The notes beneath the pieces were generated by a model. It was not told where the DNA came from and searched no databases. It was given only the letters and a program-made list of their open reading frames with translations. Shown here piece by piece: positions 53,801 to 61,703 of a stretch of DNA of 64,000 nucleotides (within the stretch, counting starts at the first letter, position 1; every line of letters begins with the position of its first letter). Source of the DNA: JADLGL01 sp963667605 (GTDB taxonomy: Bacteria > Pseudomonadota > Alphaproteobacteria > Rhizobiales > Kaistiaceae); contig CAXXUZ010000001.1 in the NCBI GenBank assembly GCA_963667605.2, forward strand, positions 62,001 through 126,000. Direction: 5' to 3'. Made by a program: the position numbers and the translations under genes.

Positions 53801-54196
53801 ATGGCCCGCGTTACCGTCGAAGATTGCGTCGACAAGGTCGAAAACCGTTTTGATCTGGTGTTGCTGGCCGCTCATCGTTCGCGGATGGTGTCAGCGGGGT
53901 CTCCGCCCACGCTGCCCCGTGACAATGATAAGAATCCGGTGATTGCGCTGCGAGAAATCGCAGAGGAGACCGTATCACCCGGCGATCTCATGGAAGATCT
54001 GATTCATTCGCTGCAACACCATGTTGAGGTTGATGAGCCGGAAATCGAGGTGACGCCGATGATCACGGCCGACAAGATGCCGGAAGTACGGCCACCGCAA
54101 GACGAGTCGAATCTCACCTTTGACCGGATGTCGGAGGAGGAGCTGCTCCGGGGTCTGGAGAGCGTAGTTCCACCGGATAAGTCGGACGATTTTTGA
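53801..54196 (+). CDS. rpoZ: RNA polymerase omega subunit
   Basis: A 131-residue protein. The conserved start is MARVTVEDCVDKVENRFDLV, then LLAAHRSRMVSAGSP, DNDKNPVIALREIAEETVSP, followed by an acidic C-terminal tail typical of alphaproteobacteria. Omega helps assemble the beta-prime subunit and forms part of a ppGpp site. AAAGGAG lies 6 bases before ATG 53801, so the longer frame from 53612 is rejected. It is followed by the ppGpp synthetase/hydrolase gene, the usual rpoZ-spoT order. Confidence 0.97.
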   Translation: MARVTVEDCVDKVENRFDLVLLAAHRSRMVSAGSPPTLPRDNDKNPVIALREIAEETVSPGDLMEDLIHSLQHHVEVDEPEIEVTPMITADKMPEVRPPQDESNLTFDRMSEEELLRGLESVVPPDKSDDF

Positions 54197-54300
54197 TCGA
54201 TCGGCGGTTTTGAACCGCCTCGTGAACGCCTGTATTATGATCGATCGGCCGTTATCGCGGATGGCGGCGATCGGGGCGGCGCGATTGGCGCCGGAGCAGA

Positions 54301-56517
54301 ATGCGTCAATATGAGCTGGTTGAGCGGGTCACACGCTACCATCCCGACGCCGATGAAGCTCTTCTAAACAAGGCGTATGTTTACGCCATGCAGAAGCATG
54401 GCACGCAGCTGCGCGCCAGCGGCGATCCGTATTTTTCCCATCCCCTTGAAGTCGCGGCGATTCTCACTGACCTCAAGCTCGATGACGCGACGATCGCGGT
54501 CGGGCTCCTCCACGACACGATCGAAGACACCGATGCCACTCGGGCGGAGATAGACACTCTGTTTGGCGAGGATATCGGGCGCCTGGTGGAGGGGCTCACC
54601 AAGATCAAGAAGCTTGACCTGGTGTCAAGAAAAGCGACGCAGGCCGAAAACCTTCGCAAACTGCTGCTGGCAATATCGGCCGATATCCGCGTGCTCTTGG
54701 TCAAGCTTGCCGACCGCCTCCACAACATGCGGACCTTGCAACACAAGCCGGCCGCACGCAGGCTTCCGATCGCCGAGGAAACTTTAGAGATATATGCTCC
54801 TTTGGCCGGGCGCATGGGCATGAACGACATGCGCCAGGAGCTCGAGGAACTTGCCTTCCGTACCGTCAATCCCTCGGCCCATCAAACCGTCGTCAACCGT
54901 TTAGCTGAACTTGGCGAGCAGCAGGGTGGTCTGATTAAGGAGATTGAGGCCGACCTCCATCGACGCTTTTCAGAACGCGGCATTGAGGCCGAGATCATCG
55001 GTCGGCAGAAGCAGCCTTATTCGATCTTCCGCAAGATGGAGCGTAAGGCCATCAGTTTCGAGCAATTGTCGGATATTTTCGGCTTTCGCGTGGTCGTTGG
55101 GTCGGTCGATGAATGTTACGCGGTGCTTGGCATCATTCACACCGCCTGGTCGAGCATTCCGGGACGGTTCAAGGATTATATTTCGACTCCGAAACAAAAC
55201 GAATATCACTCGATCCACACGACGGTAATTGGGCCTCGCCATCAGCGCGTCGAACTGCAGATACGCACCGGATCGATGGATCAGGTTGCCGAATATGGCA
55301 TCGCCGCTCACGCTCTTTACAAGGACGGCATTGCTCCGGACGGTGCGGTGGCACCAAATAGCGGGACTGAACCGGCTCGGGACGGCCACCGGGTAGGTGG
55401 GTTTGACGCCGAGGTGCAAGCCTATGAATGGCTTCGGCGAACGGTCGAGATATTGGCCGAGGGCGATACGCCCGAGGAGTTTCTCGAACATACCAAGCTC
55501 GAACTGTTCCGGGACCAAGTGTTTTGTTTCACGCCGAAGGGTCGCTTGATTGCGCTCCCTCGCGGTGCCACGCCCATCGACTTCGCGTATGCTGTCCACA
55601 CCGAACTTGGCAACACCTGCATCAGCTGCCGCATTAACGGCCGGCCGATGCCGCTGACCAGCGAACTCCAAAATGGCGACGAGGTCGAGATCGTCGGCTC
55701 CGCCAACCAGGTTCCGCAACCGGCGTGGGAGAACTTCGTTGTCACCGGCAAAGCGCGGTCGGCAATCCGCCGCGCCAGCCGCATCGCAATTCGGCAACAA
55801 TTTGCAGGCATTGGACGCCACATGCTGGTTCGCGCTTTCGAGCAGGCGAAATTGGAGATCAGCGACGCAGCGTTGGAGGCAGCGCTCCCGCGGTTGGCGC
55901 AGCATGATCTTGAGGACATGCTGGCCGCGGTGGGTCGCGGTGAGGTGCCGCCCGGCGATGTCATCAAAGCAGTGCATCCGAATCATCGCGCAGTACCAGA
56001 TGTGGAGCGGAAGCAAAGCTTGCGATCTCGGGCCTTGCGTAGAAGCAAACGTGCCAAGCCGAGGGTGCCGGCAGTGCCGATCCGCGGAGTTGAAGGAGGA
56101 GACGCCATTCGCTACGGCCCCGGCGGAGCAGTTCCTGGTGATCGCATTGTCGGCATCATGACGCCGGGCGAGGGGGTGACGGTCTACCCAATCCAATCGC
56201 CCGCGTTGAAGGAATTTGACGACCTGCCCGAACGCTGGCTCGACGTTCGGTGGGCCATCGATTCCGGATCGGAACAACGGTTCCCGGCCAGGATCAAGGT
56301 AACCGCGCGCAACGAGCCCGGATCGTTGGCTCGGATCGCGCAAATCATTGGCGTGTCGCTTGCCAACATCTCCAATATCCGCATCGTTCGTTCGGCCCCT
56401 GATTTCTCCGATATTGTGATCGACATCGAAGTCACAGATCTGAAGCATCTGACAAGGGTCATTGCCGAGCTGCGGCGGCAACCAATGGTGAGCACCGCAT
56501 CCAGGGTCGACGGTTAG
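54301..56517 (+). CDS. Bifunctional (p)ppGpp synthetase/hydrolase (Rsh)
   Basis: A 738-residue stringent-response enzyme. HD hydrolase domain: PYFSHPLEVAAILTDLKLDD, VGLLHDTIEDT (metal-binding HD intact), KLADRLHNMRTL. Synthetase domain: FGFRVVVGSVDECYAVLGI, GRFKDYISTPKQNEYHSIHT. TGS domain: FCFTPKGRLIALPRGATPID, then helical and ACT domains at the C-terminus (NEPGSLARIAQIIGVSLANI). Both halves look active, as in the single Rsh of most alphaproteobacteria (named relA or spoT in databases). It ends with TAG. Downstream pdxJ-acpS-lepB follow after the DUF2062 gene. Confidence 0.97.
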   Translation: MRQYELVERVTRYHPDADEALLNKAYVYAMQKHGTQLRASGDPYFSHPLEVAAILTDLKLDDATIAVGLLHDTIEDTDATRAEIDTLFGEDIGRLVEGLTKIKKLDLVSRKATQAENLRKLLLAISADIRVLLVKLADRLHNMRTLQHKPAARRLPIAEETLEIYAPLAGRMGMNDMRQELEELAFRTVNPSAHQTVVNRLAELGEQQGGLIKEIEADLHRRFSERGIEAEIIGRQKQPYSIFRKMERKAISFEQLSDIFGFRVVVGSVDECYAVLGIIHTAWSSIPGRFKDYISTPKQNEYHSIHTTVIGPRHQRVELQIRTGSMDQVAEYGIAAHALYKDGIAPDGAVAPNSGTEPARDGHRVGGFDAEVQAYEWLRRTVEILAEGDTPEEFLEHTKLELFRDQVFCFTPKGRLIALPRGATPIDFAYAVHTELGNTCISCRINGRPMPLTSELQNGDEVEIVGSANQVPQPAWENFVVTGKARSAIRRASRIAIRQQFAGIGRHMLVRAFEQAKLEISDAALEAALPRLAQHDLEDMLAAVGRGEVPPGDVIKAVHPNHRAVPDVERKQSLRSRALRRSKRAKPRVPAVPIRGVEGGDAIRYGPGGAVPGDRIVGIMTPGEGVTVYPIQSPALKEFDDLPERWLDVRWAIDSGSEQRFPARIKVTARNEPGSLARIAQIIGVSLANISNIRIVRSAPDFSDIVIDIEVTDLKHLTRVIAELRRQPMVSTASRVDG

Positions 56518-56556
56518 AGGGGTCGGAGATAGCGGTGCCGCGACGATCGGCTGTCG

Positions 56557-56590
56557 GCGACAAAAGATCGAAATCATGATCTTTTGTCGC
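56557..56590. repeat. 13-base perfect inverted repeat after the rsh gene
   Basis: GCGACAAAAGATC (56557-56569) and GATCTTTTGTCGC (56578-56590) are separated by eight bases, 40 bases past the rsh stop and 35 bases before the DUF2062 start. There is no U-tract after it. It might be a hairpin in the transcript or a dyad operator for the downstream genes. Confidence 0.75.
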
Positions 56591-56624
56591 CCATGCCGCG
56601 ATCTTTAAGGAGGAGAGGTACTAG

Positions 56625-57203
56625 GTGCTGTTCCGCCGACGCGATCCCCCTGCAGTCGGGGAGAAAGTTCGGATATTCCTCCTGCCAAGAAGGAGTTACG
56701 GCCGATCCTTAAAATATTACGGCAAGCGGGTGCTGCGCCTGTCCGGGTCGCCACACGCTGTCGCCGCCGGTGTCGCCGCCGGAGTGGCGGCCTCATGCAC
56801 GCCGTTCATCGGGTTCCATTTCATCCTGAGTTTTGTTTTCGCATTCTTCGTTCGCGGCAATATGTTAGCCGCCGCGCTCGGCACCGCTGTCGGCAACCCG
56901 CTGACCTTCCCTCTCATCTGGTTCATTACGTTCCGTATCGGCAGTGCAATTGAGGGCCTTTGGCGAGAAGGTCCGCGGCAGCGACCACCGCCCGATTTCG
57001 CGGAGGGCATCCTGACCAATGGCTGGGACGCGATCTCGCCGCTTTTGCGCCCGATGCTCATCGGCGCAGTCCCGCTCGGCATCGTCTCCGGCCTGGTCTT
57101 TTATGTACTCGTCCGCTGGGCTTCCGGATTGTATCAAAGGAGCCGCCGCGAGCGCCTCGCGGAGAAGCGCGCCGAGCGACACGCCGACGCGAAGCCGGAA
57201 TAA
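56625..57203 (+). CDS. DUF2062 membrane protein
   Basis: A 192-residue inner-membrane protein with two to three helices. The DUF2062 pattern is clear: GSPHAVAAGVAAGVAASCTP, FIGFHFILSFVFAFFVRGNM, LAAALGTAVGNPLTFPLIWF, and a later helix (PMLIGAVPLGIVSGLVFYVL) with a basic tail. Function is unknown; the family is often close to pdxJ-acpS in alphaproteobacteria, as here. The start is GTG 56625, with AAGGAGGAG about 8 bases upstream. Confidence 0.9.
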   Translation: MLFRRRDPPAVGEKVRIFLLPRRSYGRSLKYYGKRVLRLSGSPHAVAAGVAAGVAASCTPFIGFHFILSFVFAFFVRGNMLAAALGTAVGNPLTFPLIWFITFRIGSAIEGLWREGPRQRPPPDFAEGILTNGWDAISPLLRPMLIGAVPLGIVSGLVFYVLVRWASGLYQRSRRERLAEKRAERHADAKPE

Positions 57204-57215
57204 TCGGGCCTTCGA

Positions 57216-57986
57216 ATGAAACCAGTCGAGAACCTACGCCTCGGCGTCAATATCGACCACGTTGCCACAATCAGGAACGCCCGCGGCGGAGATCATCCCG
57301 ACCCGGTCCGCTCGGCGGAGATCGCAGTCCGCGCCGGCGCCGACGGCATCACCGCGCATCTCCGCGAGGATCGTCGGCACATTTCCGATAGCGACATCGA
57401 AAGGCTGAGCCGTGAGATCCCGCTGCCGCTCAATCTCGAAATGGCCGCCACCGAAGAGATGCTGTCTATAGCCCTCCGACACAGCCCGCACGCGGTTTGC
57501 GTTGTTCCGGAGCGGCGCGAGGAGCGCACCACCGAAGGCGGTCTGGATGTCGCCGGCGGGCAATCGCAGATCGCACCGATCGTGGCGGCCCTCACCGAGG
57601 CTGGAGTTCGGGCGTCCCTATTTATTGAGCCCGACCAGCACCAGTTTGAGGCGGCAGCAGAAATTGGAGCGCCGGTGGTAGAGTTGCACACCGGCCGGTA
57701 TTGCGAGGCGTTTCTGACCGGGGTCGAGTCGTTCGAGACGGAACTGAAACGGATCGAGGACGCCGCAATCGCAGGCGCGGCCATAGGCCTTGAGATCCAC
57801 GCCGGCCACGGCCTCAGCTACGACACTGTTGAACCGATTGCGCGGATCTCCACCATCGCTGAACTCAACATTGGCCATTTCCTTATTGGCGAGGCGATCT
57901 TCGTCGGGCTTGATGAGGCCATCCGCAGCATGCGGCAGCGAATGGACCGCGCCCGGGCGATCACCGGGGGGACATCTGGAGCATGA
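57216..57986 (+). CDS. pdxJ: Pyridoxine 5'-phosphate synthase
   Basis: A 256-residue TIM-barrel enzyme, last step of de novo vitamin B6 synthesis (amino-acetone phosphate plus deoxyxylulose phosphate). Marks are RLGVNIDHVATIRNARGGDH, GADGITAHLREDRRHISDSD, NLEMAATEEM (catalytic Glu), VPERREERTTEGGLD and EIHAGHGLSYDTVEPIA. Length is typical. It overlaps acpS by ATGA, indicating coupling. Confidence 0.97.
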   Translation: MKPVENLRLGVNIDHVATIRNARGGDHPDPVRSAEIAVRAGADGITAHLREDRRHISDSDIERLSREIPLPLNLEMAATEEMLSIALRHSPHAVCVVPERREERTTEGGLDVAGGQSQIAPIVAALTEAGVRASLFIEPDQHQFEAAAEIGAPVVELHTGRYCEAFLTGVESFETELKRIEDAAIAGAAIGLEIHAGHGLSYDTVEPIARISTIAELNIGHFLIGEAIFVGLDEAIRSMRQRMDRARAITGGTSGA

Positions 57987-58411
57987 TCGTCGGGCTTGGC
58001 AGCGACATTATCAATATTGGTCGGATTGAACGGGCTATATCCCGCTATGGCGACCGGTTCATCGACCGAATCTTCACCGAGATCGAGAAGCAGAAATCGG
58101 ACGGAAGGGCGGAGCGGGCTGCATCCTACGCCAAGCGTTTTGCCGCCAAGGAAGCCTGCTCCAAGGCGCTGGGAACCGGTCTCCGCGCTGGCGTCTTCTG
58201 GCGGGACATGGGGGTCGTCAATCTCCCGTCCGGCCAGCCGACGATGGCGCTCTCGGGCGGCGCCGCGCTTCGGCTTGCGGCGATGATCCCCGAGCGCCAT
58301 CAACCCAGCATCCACCTGACGATCACCGACGACTTTCCGATCGCGCAGGCCTTTGTGATCATCGCAGCGCTTCCGGCCTACCTGGAAGCAAAGACGAGCC
58401 TCCGCCAATGA
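57983..58411 (+). CDS. acpS: Holo-[acyl-carrier-protein] synthase
   Basis: A 142-residue 4'-phosphopantetheinyl transferase which activates acyl carrier protein. Marks are VGLGSDIINIGRIERAI (metal Asp) and RFAAKEACSKALGTGLRAGV (metal Glu). It is coupled to pdxJ (ATGA). lepB follows after about 75 bases, the normal pdxJ-acpS-lepB order. Confidence 0.96.
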   Translation: MIVGLGSDIINIGRIERAISRYGDRFIDRIFTEIEKQKSDGRAERAASYAKRFAAKEACSKALGTGLRAGVFWRDMGVVNLPSGQPTMALSGGAALRLAAMIPERHQPSIHLTITDDFPIAQAFVIIAALPAYLEAKTSLRQ

Positions 58412-58487
58412 CGCGTTGCGCCCCAACAAGCGAGCCGCTATCACCCGTCCGGTCGGGGCGCCGGGTCCAGACCATTGGAGCGATTGT

Positions 58488-59267
58488 ATGAGCGTAGCCG
58501 ACGAGAAGCCGGAGGAAGATAAGAAGGCCAAAAAGAAGAGCCGGGGCGGTCTCTGGGATACCTTCAAGATTGTTATCCAGGCACTCATCCTGGCGCTCCT
58601 GGTCCGCACTTTCCTGTTTCAGCCCTTCAGCATTCCGTCCGGGTCGATGGAAGACAATCTGATGATCGGCGATTTTCTGTTTGTGTCGAAATACGCTTAT
58701 GGCTACAGCCGCTATTCGCTGCCATTTTCGCCGGATATTTTCGACGGCGATAGGCTCTGGGCCTCGGAGCCGGAGCGGGGGGACATCATCGTCTTCAAAT
58801 GGCCGCGCGACAACGCCACCGACTACATCAAACGATTGACCGGCCTTCCCGGGGATCGCATTCAGATGATCGACGGCGTTCTGCAGATCAATGGCGAGCC
58901 GGTTGAGATGGAACTGATCGAAGGCGACGAAAACGCCAACGCCTTCTCGCGCACGCTCCGTTACCGCGAGACCCTGCCCAATGGGGTCAGCTATGAGATC
59001 CTGGACTCGATTCCGAATTCCTCCACCGACAATACTGAGGTGTTCTTGGTGCCGGAGGGCCATTATTTCATGATGGGCGACAATCGTGACAACTCCACCG
59101 ATAGCCGGGTGCCCAGAGAGAGATTCGGCGTCGGCTTTGTGCCGGCTGAGAATCTAGTCGGCCGCGCCGAAGTCATCTTCTTCTCAGTCGACGAGGGCGC
59201 CAGAGCCTGGGAGTTCTGGAGGTGGCCGTGGACCGTTCGCGGAGATCGGCTATTCCAAGGGCTGTGA
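58488..59267 (+). CDS. lepB: Signal peptidase I
   Basis: A 259-residue inner-membrane protease with a cytoplasmic basic start, one transmembrane helix (IVIQALILALLVRTFLF), nucleophile Ser in FSIPSGSMEDNLMIGDFLF, general-base Lys in DYIKRLTGLPGDRIQMIDG and the box GHYFMMGDNRDNSTDSR. ATG 58488 was chosen over 58416 because of GGAG 7 bases upstream. It removes signal peptides of exported proteins, including the many secreted proteins here. Its stop overlaps the rnc start (GTGA). Confidence 0.96.
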   Translation: MSVADEKPEEDKKAKKKSRGGLWDTFKIVIQALILALLVRTFLFQPFSIPSGSMEDNLMIGDFLFVSKYAYGYSRYSLPFSPDIFDGDRLWASEPERGDIIVFKWPRDNATDYIKRLTGLPGDRIQMIDGVLQINGEPVEMELIEGDENANAFSRTLRYRETLPNGVSYEILDSIPNSSTDNTEVFLVPEGHYFMMGDNRDNSTDSRVPRERFGVGFVPAENLVGRAEVIFFSVDEGARAWEFWRWPWTVRGDRLFQGL

Positions 59268-59983
59268 CCGCGGGCAACAGCCAAAGGAACGAACTCCTGG
59301 AGGTTCGGCTGGGCTATCACTTTCGAGAGCCCGCGCTGCTTGATCAGGCTCTGACCCATCCCAGCGCGATAACCAACTTCGGTCCGGCCGGGCAGTTGGA
59401 CAGCTATCAGCGGTTCGAGTTCCTCGGCGATCGGGTTCTGGGACTGGTGGTTGCCGATATGTTGATCGCTGCATTTCCTGATGCCGATGAAGGCGAGCTT
59501 CATCGGCGCCATGCCAGCCTGGTGCGAAAGGAGACTTGCGCCGGCATTGGAGCCGAGCTCGGCATTGGCGAAGCGCTGCGCCTCGGCGAGGGCGAGGAGA
59601 ATTCCGGCGGTCGCGGCAAGGAAACCATTCTCGGCGACGCATGCGAGGCGGTAATTGGCGCGGTCCATCAGGATGGCGGCCTGGAAGCCGCCCGCTCCCT
59701 GATCGAGGCCAATTGGCGTCGTCGCATGACCGGATCGGACTCTTCCCCTCGCGATGCCAAATCGACGTTGCAGGAGTGGGCGCAAGCGCAGGGTTTGCCA
59801 GTGCCGACCTACAATGTCGTCACCGAGAGCGGCCCGAAACATGCCCCGCGTTTTGTCGTTCAAGTGGAGCTCAACAGCCATCCCCCCGCTACAGGCGAAG
59901 GGTCCTCGAAGCGCGAAGCGGAGCAGGAGGCGGCGACGGCGATATTGCTTCTCGAGGGCATTTGGACAACCTCGCCGAAATGA
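59264..59983 (+). CDS. rnc: Ribonuclease III
   Basis: A 239-residue dsRNA endonuclease for rRNA and mRNA processing. Catalytic domain: QRFEFLGDRVLGLVVADML (signature, with Glu and Asp ligands) and ILGDACEAVIGAVHQDGG. A C-terminal dsRNA-binding domain follows (DAKSTLQEWAQAQGLPVPTY; GEGSSKREAEQEAATAIL). The start was set at GTG 59264, which overlaps the lepB stop and begins about 12 residues before LGYHF as in relatives; GTG 59222 and 59228 (with GGAGG upstream) are alternatives. Coupled to era by ATGA. Confidence 0.94.
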   Translation: MTAGNSQRNELLEVRLGYHFREPALLDQALTHPSAITNFGPAGQLDSYQRFEFLGDRVLGLVVADMLIAAFPDADEGELHRRHASLVRKETCAGIGAELGIGEALRLGEGEENSGGRGKETILGDACEAVIGAVHQDGGLEAARSLIEANWRRRMTGSDSSPRDAKSTLQEWAQAQGLPVPTYNVVTESGPKHAPRFVVQVELNSHPPATGEGSSKREAEQEAATAILLLEGIWTTSPK

Positions 59984-60897
59984 CCGACCAGCCGAAGGAA
60001 GAAGCGACACATTGCGGGTTTGTCGCTCTGATCGGCGCCCCCAATGCCGGCAAATCGACTCTGCTCAATCGTTTGGTCGGCGCCAAGGTCTCGATCGTCA
60101 CCCATAAGATTCAAACCACACGGTCGACGATCCGTGGCATCGCGGTCCGCGGCCCAACGCAAATCATCTTCGTCGACACGCCCGGCATTTTCCGGCCGCG
60201 GCGGCGGCTCGACCGGGCGATGCTGGAATCGGCTTGGGGCGGCGCCCGCGACGCCGATCTTGTGGTCCTATTGGTCGACGCAGCCAAAGGAATAGACGGG
60301 GAAGTCGAGGATATTCTTGATCGATTGGTGGACTTGACCCAGCCAAAGATTCTTGCGCTGAATAAGATCGACACGATCGAACGGAAAAAATTGCTGGCGC
60401 TCGCCGACACGGCCGGCCGGAACGTCTCTTTTCACCAGACCTTCATGATTTCCGCGCTAACCGGCGACGGTTGCGACGATCTTCTTGATGCGCTCGCTGG
60501 CACGCTGCCGGAAGGTCCATGGCTTTATCCTAAGGACCAGATCTCCGATTTGCCGTTGCGAAATCTCGCCGCCGAAATCACTCGCGAGAAGATGCTGCTG
60601 CGTCTGCATGATGAACTGCCCTACACCTCAACGGTCGAGACAACCTCTTGGCAGGATCGGCCGGACGGTTCGGCACGGCTTGAGCAAACGATCTATGTCG
60701 CCCGCGAAGGCCACAAGAAGATCGTGCTCGGCAAAGGCGGGCAGACGATCAAAGCAATCTCCCAGGCCGCCCGGGCTGAGATCGCTGAGATCGCCGAGCA
60801 CCCCGTGCATCTGTTCCTGTTCGTCAAGGTCCGCGAGAAATGGAGCGACGACCCTGAGCGCTATCGCGAGATGGGGTTGGAGTTCCCGAAGACCTGA
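59980..60897 (+). CDS. era: GTPase Era
   Basis: A 305-residue GTPase for 16S rRNA 3'-end maturation and 30S assembly. G1 is GAPNAGKSTLLNRLVG, G3 is DTPGIF, G4 is NKID. The C-terminal KH domain has GHKKIVLGKGGQTIKAISQ, which binds the anti-Shine-Dalgarno end of 16S rRNA. ATG 59980 overlaps the rnc stop and starts right before the G domain; the longer frame from 59536 is only a shadow of rnc. Order rnc-era-recO is typical. Confidence 0.97.
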   Translation: MTDQPKEEATHCGFVALIGAPNAGKSTLLNRLVGAKVSIVTHKIQTTRSTIRGIAVRGPTQIIFVDTPGIFRPRRRLDRAMLESAWGGARDADLVVLLVDAAKGIDGEVEDILDRLVDLTQPKILALNKIDTIERKKLLALADTAGRNVSFHQTFMISALTGDGCDDLLDALAGTLPEGPWLYPKDQISDLPLRNLAAEITREKMLLRLHDELPYTSTVETTSWQDRPDGSARLEQTIYVAREGHKKIVLGKGGQTIKAISQAARAEIAEIAEHPVHLFLFVKVREKWSDDPERYREMGLEFPKT

Positions 60898-60928
60898 CGT
60901 GCGGCCTGGTCCGTATTATTGATCTGCG

Positions 60929-61657
60929 ATGCAATGGACCGATGAGGGCATCATCCTGGCGACCCGCCGTCATGGTGAGACCAGCCTGATCTTGGAACTG
61001 ATGACGAAAGGGCATGGCCGGCATCTCGGCCTGGTCCGCGGTGGGCGTTCGCGTCGGCAGCAGCCCTTCCTCCAGCCGGGCAATTCGCTGTCGGTAACCT
61101 GGCACGCCAGACTCGATGAGCATCTCGGCCATCTGGCCGTCGAGCCAACCATTGAGCGGGCCAGCCGGCTCATGGGCGTCTCCATCGGCATCCACGGGCT
61201 GCAATTGTTGGCAAGCCTTCTCCGCCTGCTGCCCGAGCGCGATCCGAACCCGCCTCTTTACATCGCGCTCGCAGCGATCCTTGATACGATCGCCGAACCG
61301 CTGGCTGCCGGTGAACTCTTGGTGCGGTTCGAATTGGCGCTGCTCGACGACCTCGGTTTTGGCCTCGATCTGTCACGTTGCGCTGCCACCGGCGCGACCG
61401 ATGACCTCGCCTATGTTTCGCCAAGGACTGGCCGTGCGGTGAGCCGCCAAACCGGTGCAGCCTACCAGGATAAGTTATTGCAATTACCCGGCTTCCTACT
61501 CGATCGCGCCGCGAGTGCGCCCGAAACCGACGACATTCTGCGAGCCTTCGCGCTCACCGGTTATTTTCTCGAGCGGCATGTTTATGAGCCGCGCGGTATA
61601 GTCGCGCCACTTGAGCGCCGGCGTTTGCTGGCGCTGATCGCGGAGTCAAGAAGCTGA
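60929..61657 (+). CDS. recO: DNA repair protein RecO
   Basis: A 242-residue protein of the RecFOR pathway. The N-terminal OB fold begins MQWTDEGIILATRRHGETSL and ILELMTKGHGRHLGLVRGGR; the C-terminal domain has FGLDLSRCAATGATDDLAYV, where the zinc cysteines of other RecO proteins are reduced to one, and ALTGYFLERHVYEPRG at the end. It loads RecA at gaps and anneals single strands. It follows era by 31 bases. Confidence 0.93.
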   Translation: MQWTDEGIILATRRHGETSLILELMTKGHGRHLGLVRGGRSRRQQPFLQPGNSLSVTWHARLDEHLGHLAVEPTIERASRLMGVSIGIHGLQLLASLLRLLPERDPNPPLYIALAAILDTIAEPLAAGELLVRFELALLDDLGFGLDLSRCAATGATDDLAYVSPRTGRAVSRQTGAAYQDKLLQLPGFLLDRAASAPETDDILRAFALTGYFLERHVYEPRGIVAPLERRRLLALIAESRS

Positions 61658-61703
61658 GGCACCGCCTTTGCCATGACTCGAAGGTGTTGATAGTCCGGAA
61701 GTC

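Noticed and set aside
54970..56577. 535-codon open frame antisense to the Rsh gene
   Set aside because: The plus strand encodes a complete, conserved Rsh; the antisense product is low-complexity in pattern and matches nothing.
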